Source: an uncultured Oscillospiraceae bacterium
Lineage (GTDB): Bacteria; Bacillota; Clostridia; Oscillospirales; Oscillospiraceae
Reading direction: 5' to 3'
DNA length: 64,000 bases
Assembly (NCBI GenBank): GCA_949841355.1
Contig: CATKZP010000011.1
Coordinates: 1 to 64,000, forward strand
A program made the position numbers and the translations under genes. Shown one piece after another: positions 18,357-27,172 of this stretch (position 1 is its first letter; each line of letters opens with the position of its first letter). The notes beneath the pieces are model-generated. The model was not told the origin of the DNA and ran no database searches. It saw only the letters and a program-made list of their open reading frames with translations.

Positions 18357-20420
18357 ATGAAATACCACCAGTGGGACATGCGCCGCCCCGGCAGCGCCCA
18401 AGCCCGGCGCGCGCTGGAGGGCGCGGGGCTGTCCCCCCTGTGCGCGGCGGTGCTGGCCGCCCGGGGGATGGCCGGGCCGGAGGAGGCCGGGCGCTTCCTG
18501 GCCTGCGGGTCCGAGCGCTTCCACGACCCCTTCCTGCTCAGGGACATGGACCGGGCGGTGGCGCGCATACGCGCCGCCATCGACCGGGGGGAGCTCATAT
18601 GCGTGTACGGCGACTACGACGTGGACGGCATCACCGCCACCTGCCTGCTCACTGAGGCGCTGTGCTGGCTGGGCGGCCAGGTGGTCAGCTATATTCCCGA
18701 CCGGTCCGAGGAGGGCTACGGCCTCAACCCCGGGGCGGTGGCCCGGCTGGCCGGGCAGGGGGTGGGGCTCATCGTCACGGTGGACTGCGGCATCACCGCC
18801 GTGGATGAGGCGGAGCTGGCCCGCTCCCTGGGGGTGGACGTGGTGGTTACCGACCACCACCACTGTAAGGACAAGCTCCCCCCGGCCGTGGCGGTGGTGG
18901 ACCCCCGGCGGGAGGACTGCGCCTACCCCTTCCCGGAGCTGGCGGGGGTGGGGGTGGCGCTGAAAACGGCCCAGGCCCTGTTTCCCCCGGAGCGGCGGGA
19001 GGAGGTGTTCCGCCGCTTTGGCGAGCTGGCCGCCATCGGCACCGTGGCCGACGTGATGCGCCTGACCGACGAGAACCGGGCGCTGGTGCGCATGGGGCTG
19101 GAGCTGTTGGGACACACCGGCCGGCCCGGCCTGCGCGCGCTGATGCGGGAGGCCGGGCTGGAGCCCGGCGCCGCCCCCACCGCCGTCACCATCGGCTACG
19201 GGCTGGCCCCGCGGATCAACGCCGCAGGGCGGATGGAGCAGGCCATGGTGGCGCTGGAGCTGCTGCTCACCCGGGACGAGGAGCGGGGGGAGGCGCTGGC
19301 CCATACCCTGTGCCGGCTGAACCGGGAGCGGCAGGCTATCGAGCTGTCCATCTACGACGAGTGCGTGGCGCTGCTGGAGGCCCGCCCCCAGCTCACCGCC
19401 CCCGCCATCGTGCTGGCGGGCGAGGGCTGGCACCAGGGGGTGGTGGGCATCGTGGCCTCCCGCCTGGCGGAGAAATATTCCTGCCCAGCGTTCATGATCT
19501 GCCTGGAGCACGGCCAGGGGAAGGGCTCCTGCCGGTCCTTCGGGGGGTTCAACCTGTTCGCCGCACTGGAACGGTGCGCCCCCCTGCTGGAGGGCTTCGG
19601 GGGCCACGAGATGGCGGCGGGTTTCACCATCCTGGAGGGAAATATCCCCGCCTTCCGGGACGAGGTGTGCCGCCTGGTTACGCTGCGCACCGGGGGCGAA
19701 CCCATGGAGGCCGCCATCAGCGTGGACGCGGAGATAGACCACTGCGGCCAGCTCACCGCCCCCCAGGTGGAGTCGCTGTCCGAGCTGGAGCCCTTCGGCA
19801 CCGGAAACCCCAAGCCGGTGCTGCTGCTGCGGGGGGCGTGCGTGGTGTCCTGCTGCGACGTGGGGGGCGGGCGGCATTTGAAGATGAAGCTGCGGCGGGA
19901 TGCGGTGGTGCTGGACGCCATCTTTTTCTCCGCCAACGCCGCCGCCTGCGGCGTGTCCGCCGGGGACCGGCTGGACGTGATCTTTACCCCCCAGATTAAC
20001 GAGTTCCGGGGCAGCCGCGCGGTGCAGCTTCAGCTGTGCGACCTGCGCCCCGCCCCCGCCCGGGCCCAGCTGGAGCAGGAGCTGTTCCAGCGCCTACGGG
20101 AGGGAGAGGCGCTGTCCCGGTGGGAGGCCGGGCTGCTGCTGCCCAGCCGGCAGGACTTCACCCGGCTGTGGCGGTTTTTGGAGCACAACGCCGTGGGCGG
20201 CTTTCTGGACGCAGGCCCGGCCCTGCTGCGTCAGGCCGCCCGGCTGCCCGACGGCCGCTGTTCCTACGGCCGCACCCTGGTGTGCCTGTACGTGATGGGC
20301 GACCGGGGGCTGATCCGGCTGGAGGCGGAGCGGCTGCAGCTGTGCCGCCCCGAGTATAAGGTAGACCTGGAAGCGGCGGCGCTGATGTGCCGGCTGCGGG
20401 AATTTTTAGAAGATAACTGA
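18357..20420 (+). CDS. recJ: Single-stranded-DNA-specific exonuclease RecJ
   Basis: A 687-residue 5'-3' ssDNA exonuclease of the DHH superfamily used in recombination and mismatch repair. Motif I VYGDYDVDGITAT near residue 85, DCGIT near 145, the DHH motif VVTDHHHCKD near 165, the DHHA1 domain with GGHEMAAGF near 420, then an OB-fold region. AAAGGAGGGG precedes ATG 18357. Usual bacterial RecJ is 550-800 residues. Downstream are a tandem repeat and relA. Confidence 0.95.
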   Translation: MKYHQWDMRRPGSAQARRALEGAGLSPLCAAVLAARGMAGPEEAGRFLACGSERFHDPFLLRDMDRAVARIRAAIDRGELICVYGDYDVDGITATCLLTEALCWLGGQVVSYIPDRSEEGYGLNPGAVARLAGQGVGLIVTVDCGITAVDEAELARSLGVDVVVTDHHHCKDKLPPAVAVVDPRREDCAYPFPELAGVGVALKTAQALFPPERREEVFRRFGELAAIGTVADVMRLTDENRALVRMGLELLGHTGRPGLRALMREAGLEPGAAPTAVTIGYGLAPRINAAGRMEQAMVALELLLTRDEERGEALAHTLCRLNRERQAIELSIYDECVALLEARPQLTAPAIVLAGEGWHQGVVGIVASRLAEKYSCPAFMICLEHGQGKGSCRSFGGFNLFAALERCAPLLEGFGGHEMAAGFTILEGNIPAFRDEVCRLVTLRTGGEPMEAAISVDAEIDHCGQLTAPQVESLSELEPFGTGNPKPVLLLRGACVVSCCDVGGGRHLKMKLRRDAVVLDAIFFSANAAACGVSAGDRLDVIFTPQINEFRGSRAVQLQLCDLRPAPARAQLEQELFQRLREGEALSRWEAGLLLPSRQDFTRLWRFLEHNAVGGFLDAGPALLRQAARLPDGRCSYGRTLVCLYVMGDRGLIRLEAERLQLCRPEYKVDLEAAALMCRLREFLEDN

Positions 20421-20650
20421 GCGGACTTTGCAAAAAACGGGCCCCCGCAAAACCGGCCTTAGGTTTTGTGGGGAGAGGAGAAGCAAGGGAGCTTGTGGAG
20501 CTTTCGCCGGGAGGCGGAAGCGGAACGAAGCGGACTTTGCAAAAAAACGGGCCCCCACAAAACCGCCCTGTGGTTTTGCGGGGAGAGGAGAAGCAAGGGA
20601 GCTTGTGGAGCTTTCGCCGGGAGGCGGAAGCGGAACGGAGCGGACTTTGC
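20421..20650. repeat. Tandem repeat, 2.1 copies of a ~110-bp unit
   Basis: Unit 1 is 20421-20529 (109 bp), unit 2 is 20530-20639 (110 bp), and an 11-bp third start GCGGACTTTGC lies at 20640-20650. It fills the gap between recJ and relA. Each unit holds two stem-loops: arms CCCC(G/A)CAAAACC / GGTTTTG(T/C)GGGG, and GCTTTCGCC / GGCGGAAGC. Between units the first hairpin differs as if inverted: the wobble position is G..T in unit 1 and A..C in unit 2. No terminator U tract is present. Confidence 0.85.
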
Positions 20651-20672
20651 TTCGACGAAGGAGGCGCCATCT

Positions 20673-22907
20673 ATGGATCTGGCCCATGAACAATACGAAG
20701 CGCTGGAAAAAAGCATCCTCGCCGCCAATCCTGCGGCGGACGCGGAGCGCATCCGCGCGGCATTTGAATACGCCGACCACCACCACGGGTCCCAGCTGCG
20801 CAAGAGCGGGGAGCCCTATATCATCCACCCCATCGCCGTGGCGGAGATCGTCAACGAGCTGGAGCTGGATCAGGATTCCATCATTGCCGCCCTGCTCCAC
20901 GACTGCATTGAGGACACCGATTCCACCCACGACGACATCGCCCGGCTGTTCTCCCCGCAGATCGCTGATCTGGTGGAGGGCGTCACCAAGCTGACCCGGA
21001 TGCAGTATACCTCCCGGGAGGACGAGCAGATGGAGAACCTGCGCAAAATGTTCATGGCCATGGCCAAGGACGTGCGGGTCATCCTCATCAAGCTGTGCGA
21101 CCGGCTGCACAATATGCGCACGCTCCAGTACCAGTCGGACAAGAAGCAGAAGGAAAAGGCGCTGGAAACCATGGAGGTCTACGCCCCCATCGCCCACCGC
21201 CTGGGTATGCAGAAGCTGAAGTGGGAGCTGGAGGACCTGGCGCTGGAATATCTGGACCCGGTGGGCTACCACGACGTGAAGGAGGAGCTGGCCAACATCA
21301 CCACCATCCACGCCGGATTTGTGGAGAATATGCAGACCCATATCGAGCAGCGCCTGTCCGAGGAGGGCGTGAACTGCCGGGTATACGGGCGGCTGAAGCA
21401 CATCTACTCCATCTACCGCAAGATGTATACGCAGAGCAAGACCCTTAACGAGATCTTCGACCTGTACGCCTTCCGGGTGATTGTGGAGGATATCCCCGCC
21501 TGCTACAATGTGCTGGGCTGCGTCCACGACATGTTCAAGCCGGTGCTGGGCCGGTTCAAGGACTATATCGGCACCCCCAAGCCCAACGGCTACCAGTCCC
21601 TGCACACCACCGTGGTGGGCCGGGAGGGCATCCCCTTCGAGGTGCAGATCCGCACATGGCAGATGCACCAGACGGCGGAATACGGCGTGGCCGCCCACTG
21701 GAAGTACAAGGAGGGGATGGCCAACCAGAAGCTGGGCACCGAGCGGGAATTCGAGTGGGTGCGCAAGCTGCTGGAAAGCCAGCAGGACGCCGACCCGGAC
21801 GAGTTTGTGCGCACGCTGCGGGTGGACATGTTCTCCGACGAGGTGTTTGTCTTTACCCCCAACGGGGACGTGAAGAGCCTGCCCGCCGGAGCCACCCCCA
21901 TTGACTTCGCCTATTCCATCCACTCCGCCGTGGGCAATTCCATGACGGGGGCCAGGGTGAACGGGCGCATCGTCACCTTTGAGACGCCGCTGAAAAACGG
22001 CGACATTGTGGAGATCGTCACCTCTAAGTCCGCCCGGGGCCCCAGCCGGGACTGGATGAAGATTTGCAAATCCAACGAGGCGCGCAACAAGATCCGCCAG
22101 TGGTTCAAAAAGGAGCGCCGGGAGGAGAACATCGCCACCGGCCGCTCCATGTTCGAGTCGGAGCTGAAGCATCTGGGGCTGACCCTGGGCGCCATCACCG
22201 CCAGCGCCGACCTGCTGGACACCCTGCTCAAGCGGGTGCGCTTCGGCTCGCTGGACGAGCTGTACGCCGCCATCGGCTACGGCGGGCTGTCCGCCCAGAA
22301 GGCCGCCGGGCGTATGCGGGAGGAGATGACCCGGCTGGGCCGGCTGGAGCGCCAGCGGGCGGAGCACGAGGCCATCCAGGCCGCCGTCTCCTCGGGGGAG
22401 ACGGTCTATCCCTCCAGCGCCAAGGGGACCGCCCCCGCCCCCCGCCACTCCGTCAACGGCATCATCGTGGAGGGGCTGGACAACTGCATGGTGAAGTTCT
22501 CCAAGTGCTGCACCCCCGTCCCCGGGGACCCGGTGGTGGGCTTTATCACCAAGGGCTACGGCGTGTCCATCCACCGCAAGGACTGCCCCAACGCCGACCC
22601 CGCCAGGCGCAAGCCGGAGGAGGCGGGCCGCTGGGTGAAAGTGGCCTGGGCGCAGACGGGAGAGTCCACCTTCCGCACCTCCCTGGAGATCTCCGCCAAG
22701 GACCGGGACGGGCTGGCCCTGGACGTGGCCATGGCCCTGTCCGCCCAGAAGGCCAAGCTGAACACCCTGGCCGCCCGCAGCCAGCCCGACGGCTACGCCA
22801 TCATCAACCTGGAGCTGTTTGTCCAGGATCAGCGGGAGCTCACCGGGGTCATCAACAAGCTGTCCCAGATTCCCGGCGTGTTTTTGGTGCGCCGCGCCGG
22901 GGGATAA
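20673..22907 (+). CDS. relA: Bifunctional (p)ppGpp synthetase/hydrolase RelA/SpoT
   Basis: A 744-residue Rel enzyme making and degrading the stringent-response alarmone. HD hydrolase domain at about 25-180 (GEPYIIHPIAV, AALLHDCIEDT); synthetase domain at about 235-370 (YDLYAFRVIVED, RFKDYIGTPKPNGYQSLHT, EVQIRTWQMH); TGS domain at about 390-450 (VFTPNGDVKSLPAGATPIDFAY); C-terminal ACT domain. The intact HD motif implies hydrolase activity. Start at ATG 20673 (DLAHEQYEALEKS) behind GAAGGAGG. The open frame upstream runs through the tandem repeat and is not coding. First gene of an apparent operon with the D-Asp-ligase-like gene 16 bp on. Confidence 0.95.
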   Translation: MDLAHEQYEALEKSILAANPAADAERIRAAFEYADHHHGSQLRKSGEPYIIHPIAVAEIVNELELDQDSIIAALLHDCIEDTDSTHDDIARLFSPQIADLVEGVTKLTRMQYTSREDEQMENLRKMFMAMAKDVRVILIKLCDRLHNMRTLQYQSDKKQKEKALETMEVYAPIAHRLGMQKLKWELEDLALEYLDPVGYHDVKEELANITTIHAGFVENMQTHIEQRLSEEGVNCRVYGRLKHIYSIYRKMYTQSKTLNEIFDLYAFRVIVEDIPACYNVLGCVHDMFKPVLGRFKDYIGTPKPNGYQSLHTTVVGREGIPFEVQIRTWQMHQTAEYGVAAHWKYKEGMANQKLGTEREFEWVRKLLESQQDADPDEFVRTLRVDMFSDEVFVFTPNGDVKSLPAGATPIDFAYSIHSAVGNSMTGARVNGRIVTFETPLKNGDIVEIVTSKSARGPSRDWMKICKSNEARNKIRQWFKKERREENIATGRSMFESELKHLGLTLGAITASADLLDTLLKRVRFGSLDELYAAIGYGGLSAQKAAGRMREEMTRLGRLERQRAEHEAIQAAVSSGETVYPSSAKGTAPAPRHSVNGIIVEGLDNCMVKFSKCCTPVPGDPVVGFITKGYGVSIHRKDCPNADPARRKPEEAGRWVKVAWAQTGESTFRTSLEISAKDRDGLALDVAMALSAQKAKLNTLAARSQPDGYAIINLELFVQDQRELTGVINKLSQIPGVFLVRRAGG

Positions 22908-22923
22908 AGGAGTTTGGTTTTTC

Positions 22924-24147
22924 ATGTCTGATTGTTCGTTTCAGCCCCTGCTCTTCGGCGGGGATATCAATGTATACAGCGTGGCCCGGGCCTTTCACGA
23001 GGCGTATGGGGTGAAGAGCATCGCCTTCGGCAAGTTCGCCGCCACCTTTCCCTGCGCCTTCAGCGCCATCATCGACTACCGCCCCTGCCTGGGAAACGAG
23101 GACGAGGGGGTCTTTCTCCAAAACGTGAAGGACGTGGCGGCGGAGTGCGGGGACAAGACCGTCATCGTGGTGGGCTGCGGGGACAGCTACGTTAAGCTGT
23201 GTGCCCACCTGAAGGACCAGTTCCCCGCCAACGTGAAGTGTAACTATATCAGCGGCGGGATGCTGGACCAGCTCACCGACAAGGAGCAGTTCTATGCCCT
23301 GTGCGACCGCTACGGCATCGACCACCCGGCCACCTTTGTCTACGAGGGGGGGATGGGCCACGATTTCGAGCTGCCCTGGGGGGCGCCCTATGTGGCCAAG
23401 CCCGCCGACGGCGTGGCTTACTGGGCCACCGGCCACCGGGAGCTGAAAAAGGTGTATATCTGTCAGAGCCGGGAGGAGCTGCTGGCCGCGCTGGACGAGG
23501 TGTACGCCGCGGGCTATCCGGGCAAGATGATTTTGCAGGAGTTCATCCCCGGGGACGACACCTATATGCGGGTGCTCACCAACTACTCCGACACCCGGGG
23601 GCGGGTGAAGCTGATGTGCCTGGGCCATGTGCTGCTGGAGGAGCACTCCCCCCACGGCATCGGCAACCACGCCGTCATCATCACCGAGCACGACCGGGGG
23701 CTGTGCGATAAGATCCGGGGGATGCTGGAGGACATCGGCTACGTGGGCTTCTCCAACTTCGACATCAAGTTCGACCGCCGGGACGGCAGGTATAAGGCCT
23801 TTGAGATCAATACCCGCCAGGGGCGCAGCAATTACTACGTCACCGGCGCGGGGCACAACATCGCCCAATACCTGGTGGGCGACCTCATCGAGGGGCGGGA
23901 CCTGCCCCCGGCCATCACGGGCAATCGCTCCATCTGGCGGATGATTCCCCGCGCGCTGGCCTACCGGTATATCCCCCGGCGGTACCACGACGAGATGCGG
24001 GCATTGTTCAAGGCCGGGGCGGACCACCACTCCATGGAGTACCGCCCGGACTACACCCCCAAGCGCATTTGGCGCATCTGGAAAAACCACATCGGCTGCT
24101 GGGTTCGGTTCAACAAGTACTGCGTCAAGCCAAAGGAGAATTCATGA
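22924..24147 (+). CDS. ATP-grasp ligase resembling D-aspartate ligase (Asl-fm type)
   Basis: A 407-residue ATP-grasp enzyme. From memory it follows Enterococcus faecium Asl-fm, which adds beta-linked D-Asp to the peptidoglycan stem peptide, motif by motif: LLFGGDINVYSVARAFHEAYG at the start, VVGCGDSYVKL near 80, ILQEFIPGDDTYMRVL near 205, MCLGHVLLEE near 230, and the metal-binding FEINTRQGRSNYYVT near 300. It is followed, with an ATGA overlap, by an Asp/Glu racemase that could supply D-Asp, and then by a Mur ligase. AAAGGAG precedes ATG 22924. Function as D-Asp or D-amino-acid ligase is inferred. Confidence 0.78.
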   Translation: MSDCSFQPLLFGGDINVYSVARAFHEAYGVKSIAFGKFAATFPCAFSAIIDYRPCLGNEDEGVFLQNVKDVAAECGDKTVIVVGCGDSYVKLCAHLKDQFPANVKCNYISGGMLDQLTDKEQFYALCDRYGIDHPATFVYEGGMGHDFELPWGAPYVAKPADGVAYWATGHRELKKVYICQSREELLAALDEVYAAGYPGKMILQEFIPGDDTYMRVLTNYSDTRGRVKLMCLGHVLLEEHSPHGIGNHAVIITEHDRGLCDKIRGMLEDIGYVGFSNFDIKFDRRDGRYKAFEINTRQGRSNYYVTGAGHNIAQYLVGDLIEGRDLPPAITGNRSIWRMIPRALAYRYIPRRYHDEMRALFKAGADHHSMEYRPDYTPKRIWRIWKNHIGCWVRFNKYCVKPKENS

Positions 24148-24851
24148 AACAGGAAGCGAAGCTCGGCGTTCTGGGCGGCATGGGGCCCCAGGCCACCCAG
24201 GTGTTCTACCAGTTTGTGCTGGACCGCACCGACGCCGCCCGGGACCAGGACCATCTGCCCGCCCTCATCCTGTCCGACACCGGCATACCCGACCGCACCG
24301 CCGCCATCCTCTCGGGGGACACCGAGGGGCTGTACCGGCGGCTGCTGAAGGACGCGCGGCTGCTGGAGGGCTGCGGCTGCACGGCGCTGGCCATCCCCTG
24401 CAATACCTCCCACTACTTTGCCGACCGCCTTCAGGGGGAGATCGGCGTGCCCATCATCCACATGCTCCGGGAGACGGCAAAGGCGCTGGCCGCTCAGGGC
24501 AGAAAGCGCCCCGGCATCCTGGGCACCGACGGCACCATTCAGACGGGCCTGTACCAGAGGGAGTGCGCCGCGGTGGGGATGGAGGCGGCGGCGCCCGACC
24601 CGGACACCCAGAAGCTGGTCATGTCCATCATCTACGACGAGATCAAGCAGGGGGAGAAGGGCAGCCGGGACAAGTTCGCCAAGATCGACCGGGCCATCCG
24701 CCGCGCCGGGTGCGACTGCGCCATCCTGGCCTGCACCGAGCTGTCGGTGTTCGCCACCTACCACCCCCTGCCCCCCTTCTATGTGGACGCCATGATGGTC
24801 ATGGCCGAGCGGGCGGTGGAGCAGTGCGGCTATCCCCTGCGCACCATCTGA
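24144..24851 (+). CDS. Aspartate/glutamate racemase family enzyme
   Basis: A 235-residue cofactor-independent amino-acid racemase. The two catalytic cysteines are in AIPCNTSHYF (near residue 83) and LACTELSVF (near residue 200); the N-terminus LGVLGGMGPQATQVFY is typical of aspartate racemases (RacD/YgeA type) rather than MurI. Starts inside the stop codon of the ATP-grasp gene (ATGA, 24144-24147), so expression is coupled. Likely product is D-Asp for the ligase upstream; D-Glu is the alternative. Confidence 0.88.
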   Translation: MKQEAKLGVLGGMGPQATQVFYQFVLDRTDAARDQDHLPALILSDTGIPDRTAAILSGDTEGLYRRLLKDARLLEGCGCTALAIPCNTSHYFADRLQGEIGVPIIHMLRETAKALAAQGRKRPGILGTDGTIQTGLYQRECAAVGMEAAAPDPDTQKLVMSIIYDEIKQGEKGSRDKFAKIDRAIRRAGCDCAILACTELSVFATYHPLPPFYVDAMMVMAERAVEQCGYPLRTI

Positions 24852-24869
24852 TTTCGGGGAGGTTTATCC

Positions 24870-26396
24870 ATGGAATTGACGCTGTTTCCCCTGGGGGAGT
24901 ACTGCGAATTGCTGGACAAGCTGGGCCAGCTGGCCGCCCCCCTGCCGGAGGGGCTGGCGCTGGGCCGGACGGTGGAGTTCGTGTCCTACAGCTCCCGGGA
25001 GACGGTCCCCGGCACGCTGTTTTTGTGTAAGGGGGCCCATTTTAAGCCGGAATACCTGGCCGACGCCGGGCGGAAGGGGGCCTTCGCCTACGTCAGCGAG
25101 AGGGCCTATCCAGATGCGGACCTGCCCTGCATTCTGGTGCGGGACATGCGCTTGGTGATGGCTCCGCTGGCGGCGATGTACTATAACGACCCCGCCCGGC
25201 GGCTGAAGATCATCGGCGTCACCGGCACCAAGGGGAAATCGTCCACCGCTTACTACCTCAAGCATATACTGGACGAGTATCTGGCCCCCCGGGGGCAGAC
25301 CTGCGGGGTCATCTCGTCCATCGACACCTGGGACGGGGTGGAGCGGTTCGAGTCCCACCTCACCACCCCCGAGCCGCTGGAGCTGCACCGGCACTTCGCC
25401 CACGCCCGAGCGGCCGGGATGGAGTACGTGGTGATGGAGGCGTCCAGCCAGGCGCTGAAATACCACCGCACCCTGGGCGTCCGGTTTGCCGCCGCCGCCT
25501 TTTTGAACATCGGCTCCGACCATATCTCGCCCATCGAGCACCCGGATTTCCAGGACTATTTTCACTCCAAGCTGAAGCTCTTCTCCCAGGCGGAGCTGTC
25601 CTGCGTCAATTTGGACTGCGAGCACGGGGAGGAGACCCTGGCCGCCGCCCGGGACGCCTGCGCCCAGGTGCTCACCTTCTCCCAGCGGGACCCTGACGCC
25701 CGCGTCTATGCCCATGATGTGCGCAAGTTCGGGGACGACATCCTCTTCCAGGTGGAGGCGGAGGGGCTGAGCGGCCAATACCGGCTGACCATGCCGGGGC
25801 TGTTCAACGTGGAAAACGCCCTGGCGGCCATCGCGGTCTGCCTGGGGCTGGATATCCCGCGGCAGGCGGTTCAGGACGGGCTGGCCCGGGCCCGTGTGCC
25901 GGGGCGGATGGAGGTCTACTCCAACGCCGGGGGGGACGTCACCGCCATTGTGGACTACGCTCACAACCGCATGAGCTTCGAGACCCTGTTTCGCTCGGTG
26001 AAGCGGGAGTACCCCGGCCGGTGGATCGTTATTGTATTCGGCTGTCCCGGCAAGAAGGCGTTTGCCCGCCGCCGGGACCTGGGAGAGGTGGCCGGGGCTC
26101 ACGCGGACCTGGTGATTCTCACCGAGGAGGACTCCGGCGAGGAGGACACCCTGTCCATCTGCCGGGAGATCGCCTCCCACGTGGCCTGCGAATGCCGCAT
26201 CGAGCCCAACCGGGGGGAGGCCATCCGCCAGGCGGTGCTCAGCTGCGACACGCCCTCCCTCATTCTCCTCACCGGCAAGGGGGCGGAGACGAGGCAGAAG
26301 CGGGGGCTGGAGTATATCGACACCCCGTCGGACGTGGAGTATGTCCAGGCGTTTCTGCGGGAGCTGGACGCCAGGAGGGGCAGGCGGGGGCTGTAG
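24870..26396 (+). CDS. Mur ligase, MurE-like with atypical amino-acid pocket
   Basis: A 508-residue Mur ligase. P-loop GVTGTKGKSST near residue 115, substrate-binding TTPEPLELH near 168, EASSQALKY near 190, DYAHNRMSFETLF near 355, and a C-terminal LLTGKGAETRQKRG. Housekeeping MurE of DAP-type bacteria has DNPR in the amino-acid pocket; here the aligned stretch is TEEDSGEED, so the amino acid added is probably not diaminopimelate, or the acceptor differs. A second, DNPR-containing murE lies 0.8 kb downstream. Third gene of the ligase-racemase module, 18 bp after the racemase, with GGGGAGG before ATG. Confidence 0.82.
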   Translation: MELTLFPLGEYCELLDKLGQLAAPLPEGLALGRTVEFVSYSSRETVPGTLFLCKGAHFKPEYLADAGRKGAFAYVSERAYPDADLPCILVRDMRLVMAPLAAMYYNDPARRLKIIGVTGTKGKSSTAYYLKHILDEYLAPRGQTCGVISSIDTWDGVERFESHLTTPEPLELHRHFAHARAAGMEYVVMEASSQALKYHRTLGVRFAAAAFLNIGSDHISPIEHPDFQDYFHSKLKLFSQAELSCVNLDCEHGEETLAAARDACAQVLTFSQRDPDARVYAHDVRKFGDDILFQVEAEGLSGQYRLTMPGLFNVENALAAIAVCLGLDIPRQAVQDGLARARVPGRMEVYSNAGGDVTAIVDYAHNRMSFETLFRSVKREYPGRWIVIVFGCPGKKAFARRRDLGEVAGAHADLVILTEEDSGEEDTLSICREIASHVACECRIEPNRGEAIRQAVLSCDTPSLILLTGKGAETRQKRGLEYIDTPSDVEYVQAFLRELDARRGRRGL

Positions 26397-26541
26397 GGGT
26401 GGAGCTGCTTGGGGAGGCTGGGCAGACTTGTAGTCGTGCTGCGAAGCCTCCGCGACGGCTGCTAAGTCCCTGCGACAGGCGGACGATCCGCCTCCTTGTC
26501 ACGCTCGGATTGGCCGCGCGGCCAGGTCGCTTTCCCTCCGA

Positions 26542-26630
26542 CTCAGGCAAAACCCGCCCCCGCTTTGCGGCGGCTGGGCTTTTGCTTTTGCTTCGGTCCA
26601 AGCTCCCCTGCGCGGCTATCCTCGCGCTTC
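26542..26630. repeat. Dispersed intergenic palindromic repeat, copy B
   Basis: Matches the first ~65 bases of the window with few changes and can form the same GCAAAA/TTTTGC hairpin. The remaining sequence from 26397 to 26541 shows no open frame with a ribosome site and no terminator with a U tract. Confidence 0.6.
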
Positions 26631-26636
26631 CTGTTC

Positions 26637-26675
26637 GCAACCTAAAGTTGCGCGATAAATGGTGGACGCAACCGG
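26637..26675. promoter_or_regulatory. Cluster of GCAAC/GTTGC half-sites, candidate operator
   Basis: CGCAACC, GTTGCG and CGCAACC occur within 37 bp just before the HTH gene: GCAAC-N5-GTTGC is a short palindrome and GTTGCG-N14-CGCAAC a longer one. This could be an autoregulatory operator; no clear promoter hexamers were identified. Confidence 0.3.
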
Positions 26676-26717
26676 GATTTTTCGGTAGACTGGAGCCATC
26701 AAAAGGAGGTAATCACG

Positions 26718-27086
26718 ATGATTATTCCAGTTCGTACAGCATTCCCGGCTCTGCTCGTATTGCTCATCAACCTCGCGCTTTTGGGGGCGTTTGTCTGCGT
26801 GGTCGTGCTGCTCATCCGGGCGCTGCTGAAATACCTGCGCTCCGGCAATGACCGCCGCAGTCCCCCGGAGCAGGTCAAGAGCCTGGGCGAGGCACTCAAG
26901 GCCTGGCGCACCGCCGCGGGCTTCACCCAGGAGTACGTGGCCGAGGCTCTGGGCGTCAGCCGCCAGGCTGTGTCCAAGTGGGAGAACGGTGCCTCCGAGC
27001 CCAGCACCGCCAACCTGATGGCCCTGTCCAAGCTGTACGGCCTGCCGGTGGACGAGCTGCTGCGCCCGGCGGGAACAGACGAATAA
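26718..27086 (+). CDS. Membrane-anchored XRE-family HTH protein
   Basis: A 122-residue protein with one N-terminal transmembrane helix (residues 8-36, FPALLVLLINLALLGAF..) and a C-terminal Cro/CI helix-turn-helix (residues about 56-112: LGEALKAWRTAAGFTQEYV, VSRQAVSKWENGASEPS). The order membrane helix then HTH would tether the DNA-binding domain to the inner membrane face; most HTH_3 proteins with membrane helices have them after the HTH. AAAGGAGGT lies before ATG and a perfect terminator follows. Targets unknown. Confidence 0.82.
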   Translation: MIIPVRTAFPALLVLLINLALLGAFVCVVVLLIRALLKYLRSGNDRRSPPEQVKSLGEALKAWRTAAGFTQEYVAEALGVSRQAVSKWENGASEPSTANLMALSKLYGLPVDELLRPAGTDE

Positions 27087-27090
27087 CCGC

Positions 27091-27126
27091 AAAATGTCCC
27101 TCCCGGCCGCCGGGAGGGACATTTTT
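27091..27126 (+). terminator. Intrinsic terminator of the membrane-HTH gene
   Basis: A 16-bp perfect stem (AAAATGTCCCTCCCGG with its complement) around CCG, ending in TTTTT. Confidence 0.92.
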
Positions 27127-27172
27127 GCGCTCAAAATCATAGATTGGGGAAAATCTCACAGGAGGTTTCCCC

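Noticed and set aside
20466-20672. Longer N-terminus for RelA reading through the tandem repeat
   Set aside because: The residues are repeat-encoded and Rel proteins begin near DLAHEQYEALE; a good ribosome site precedes ATG 20673.
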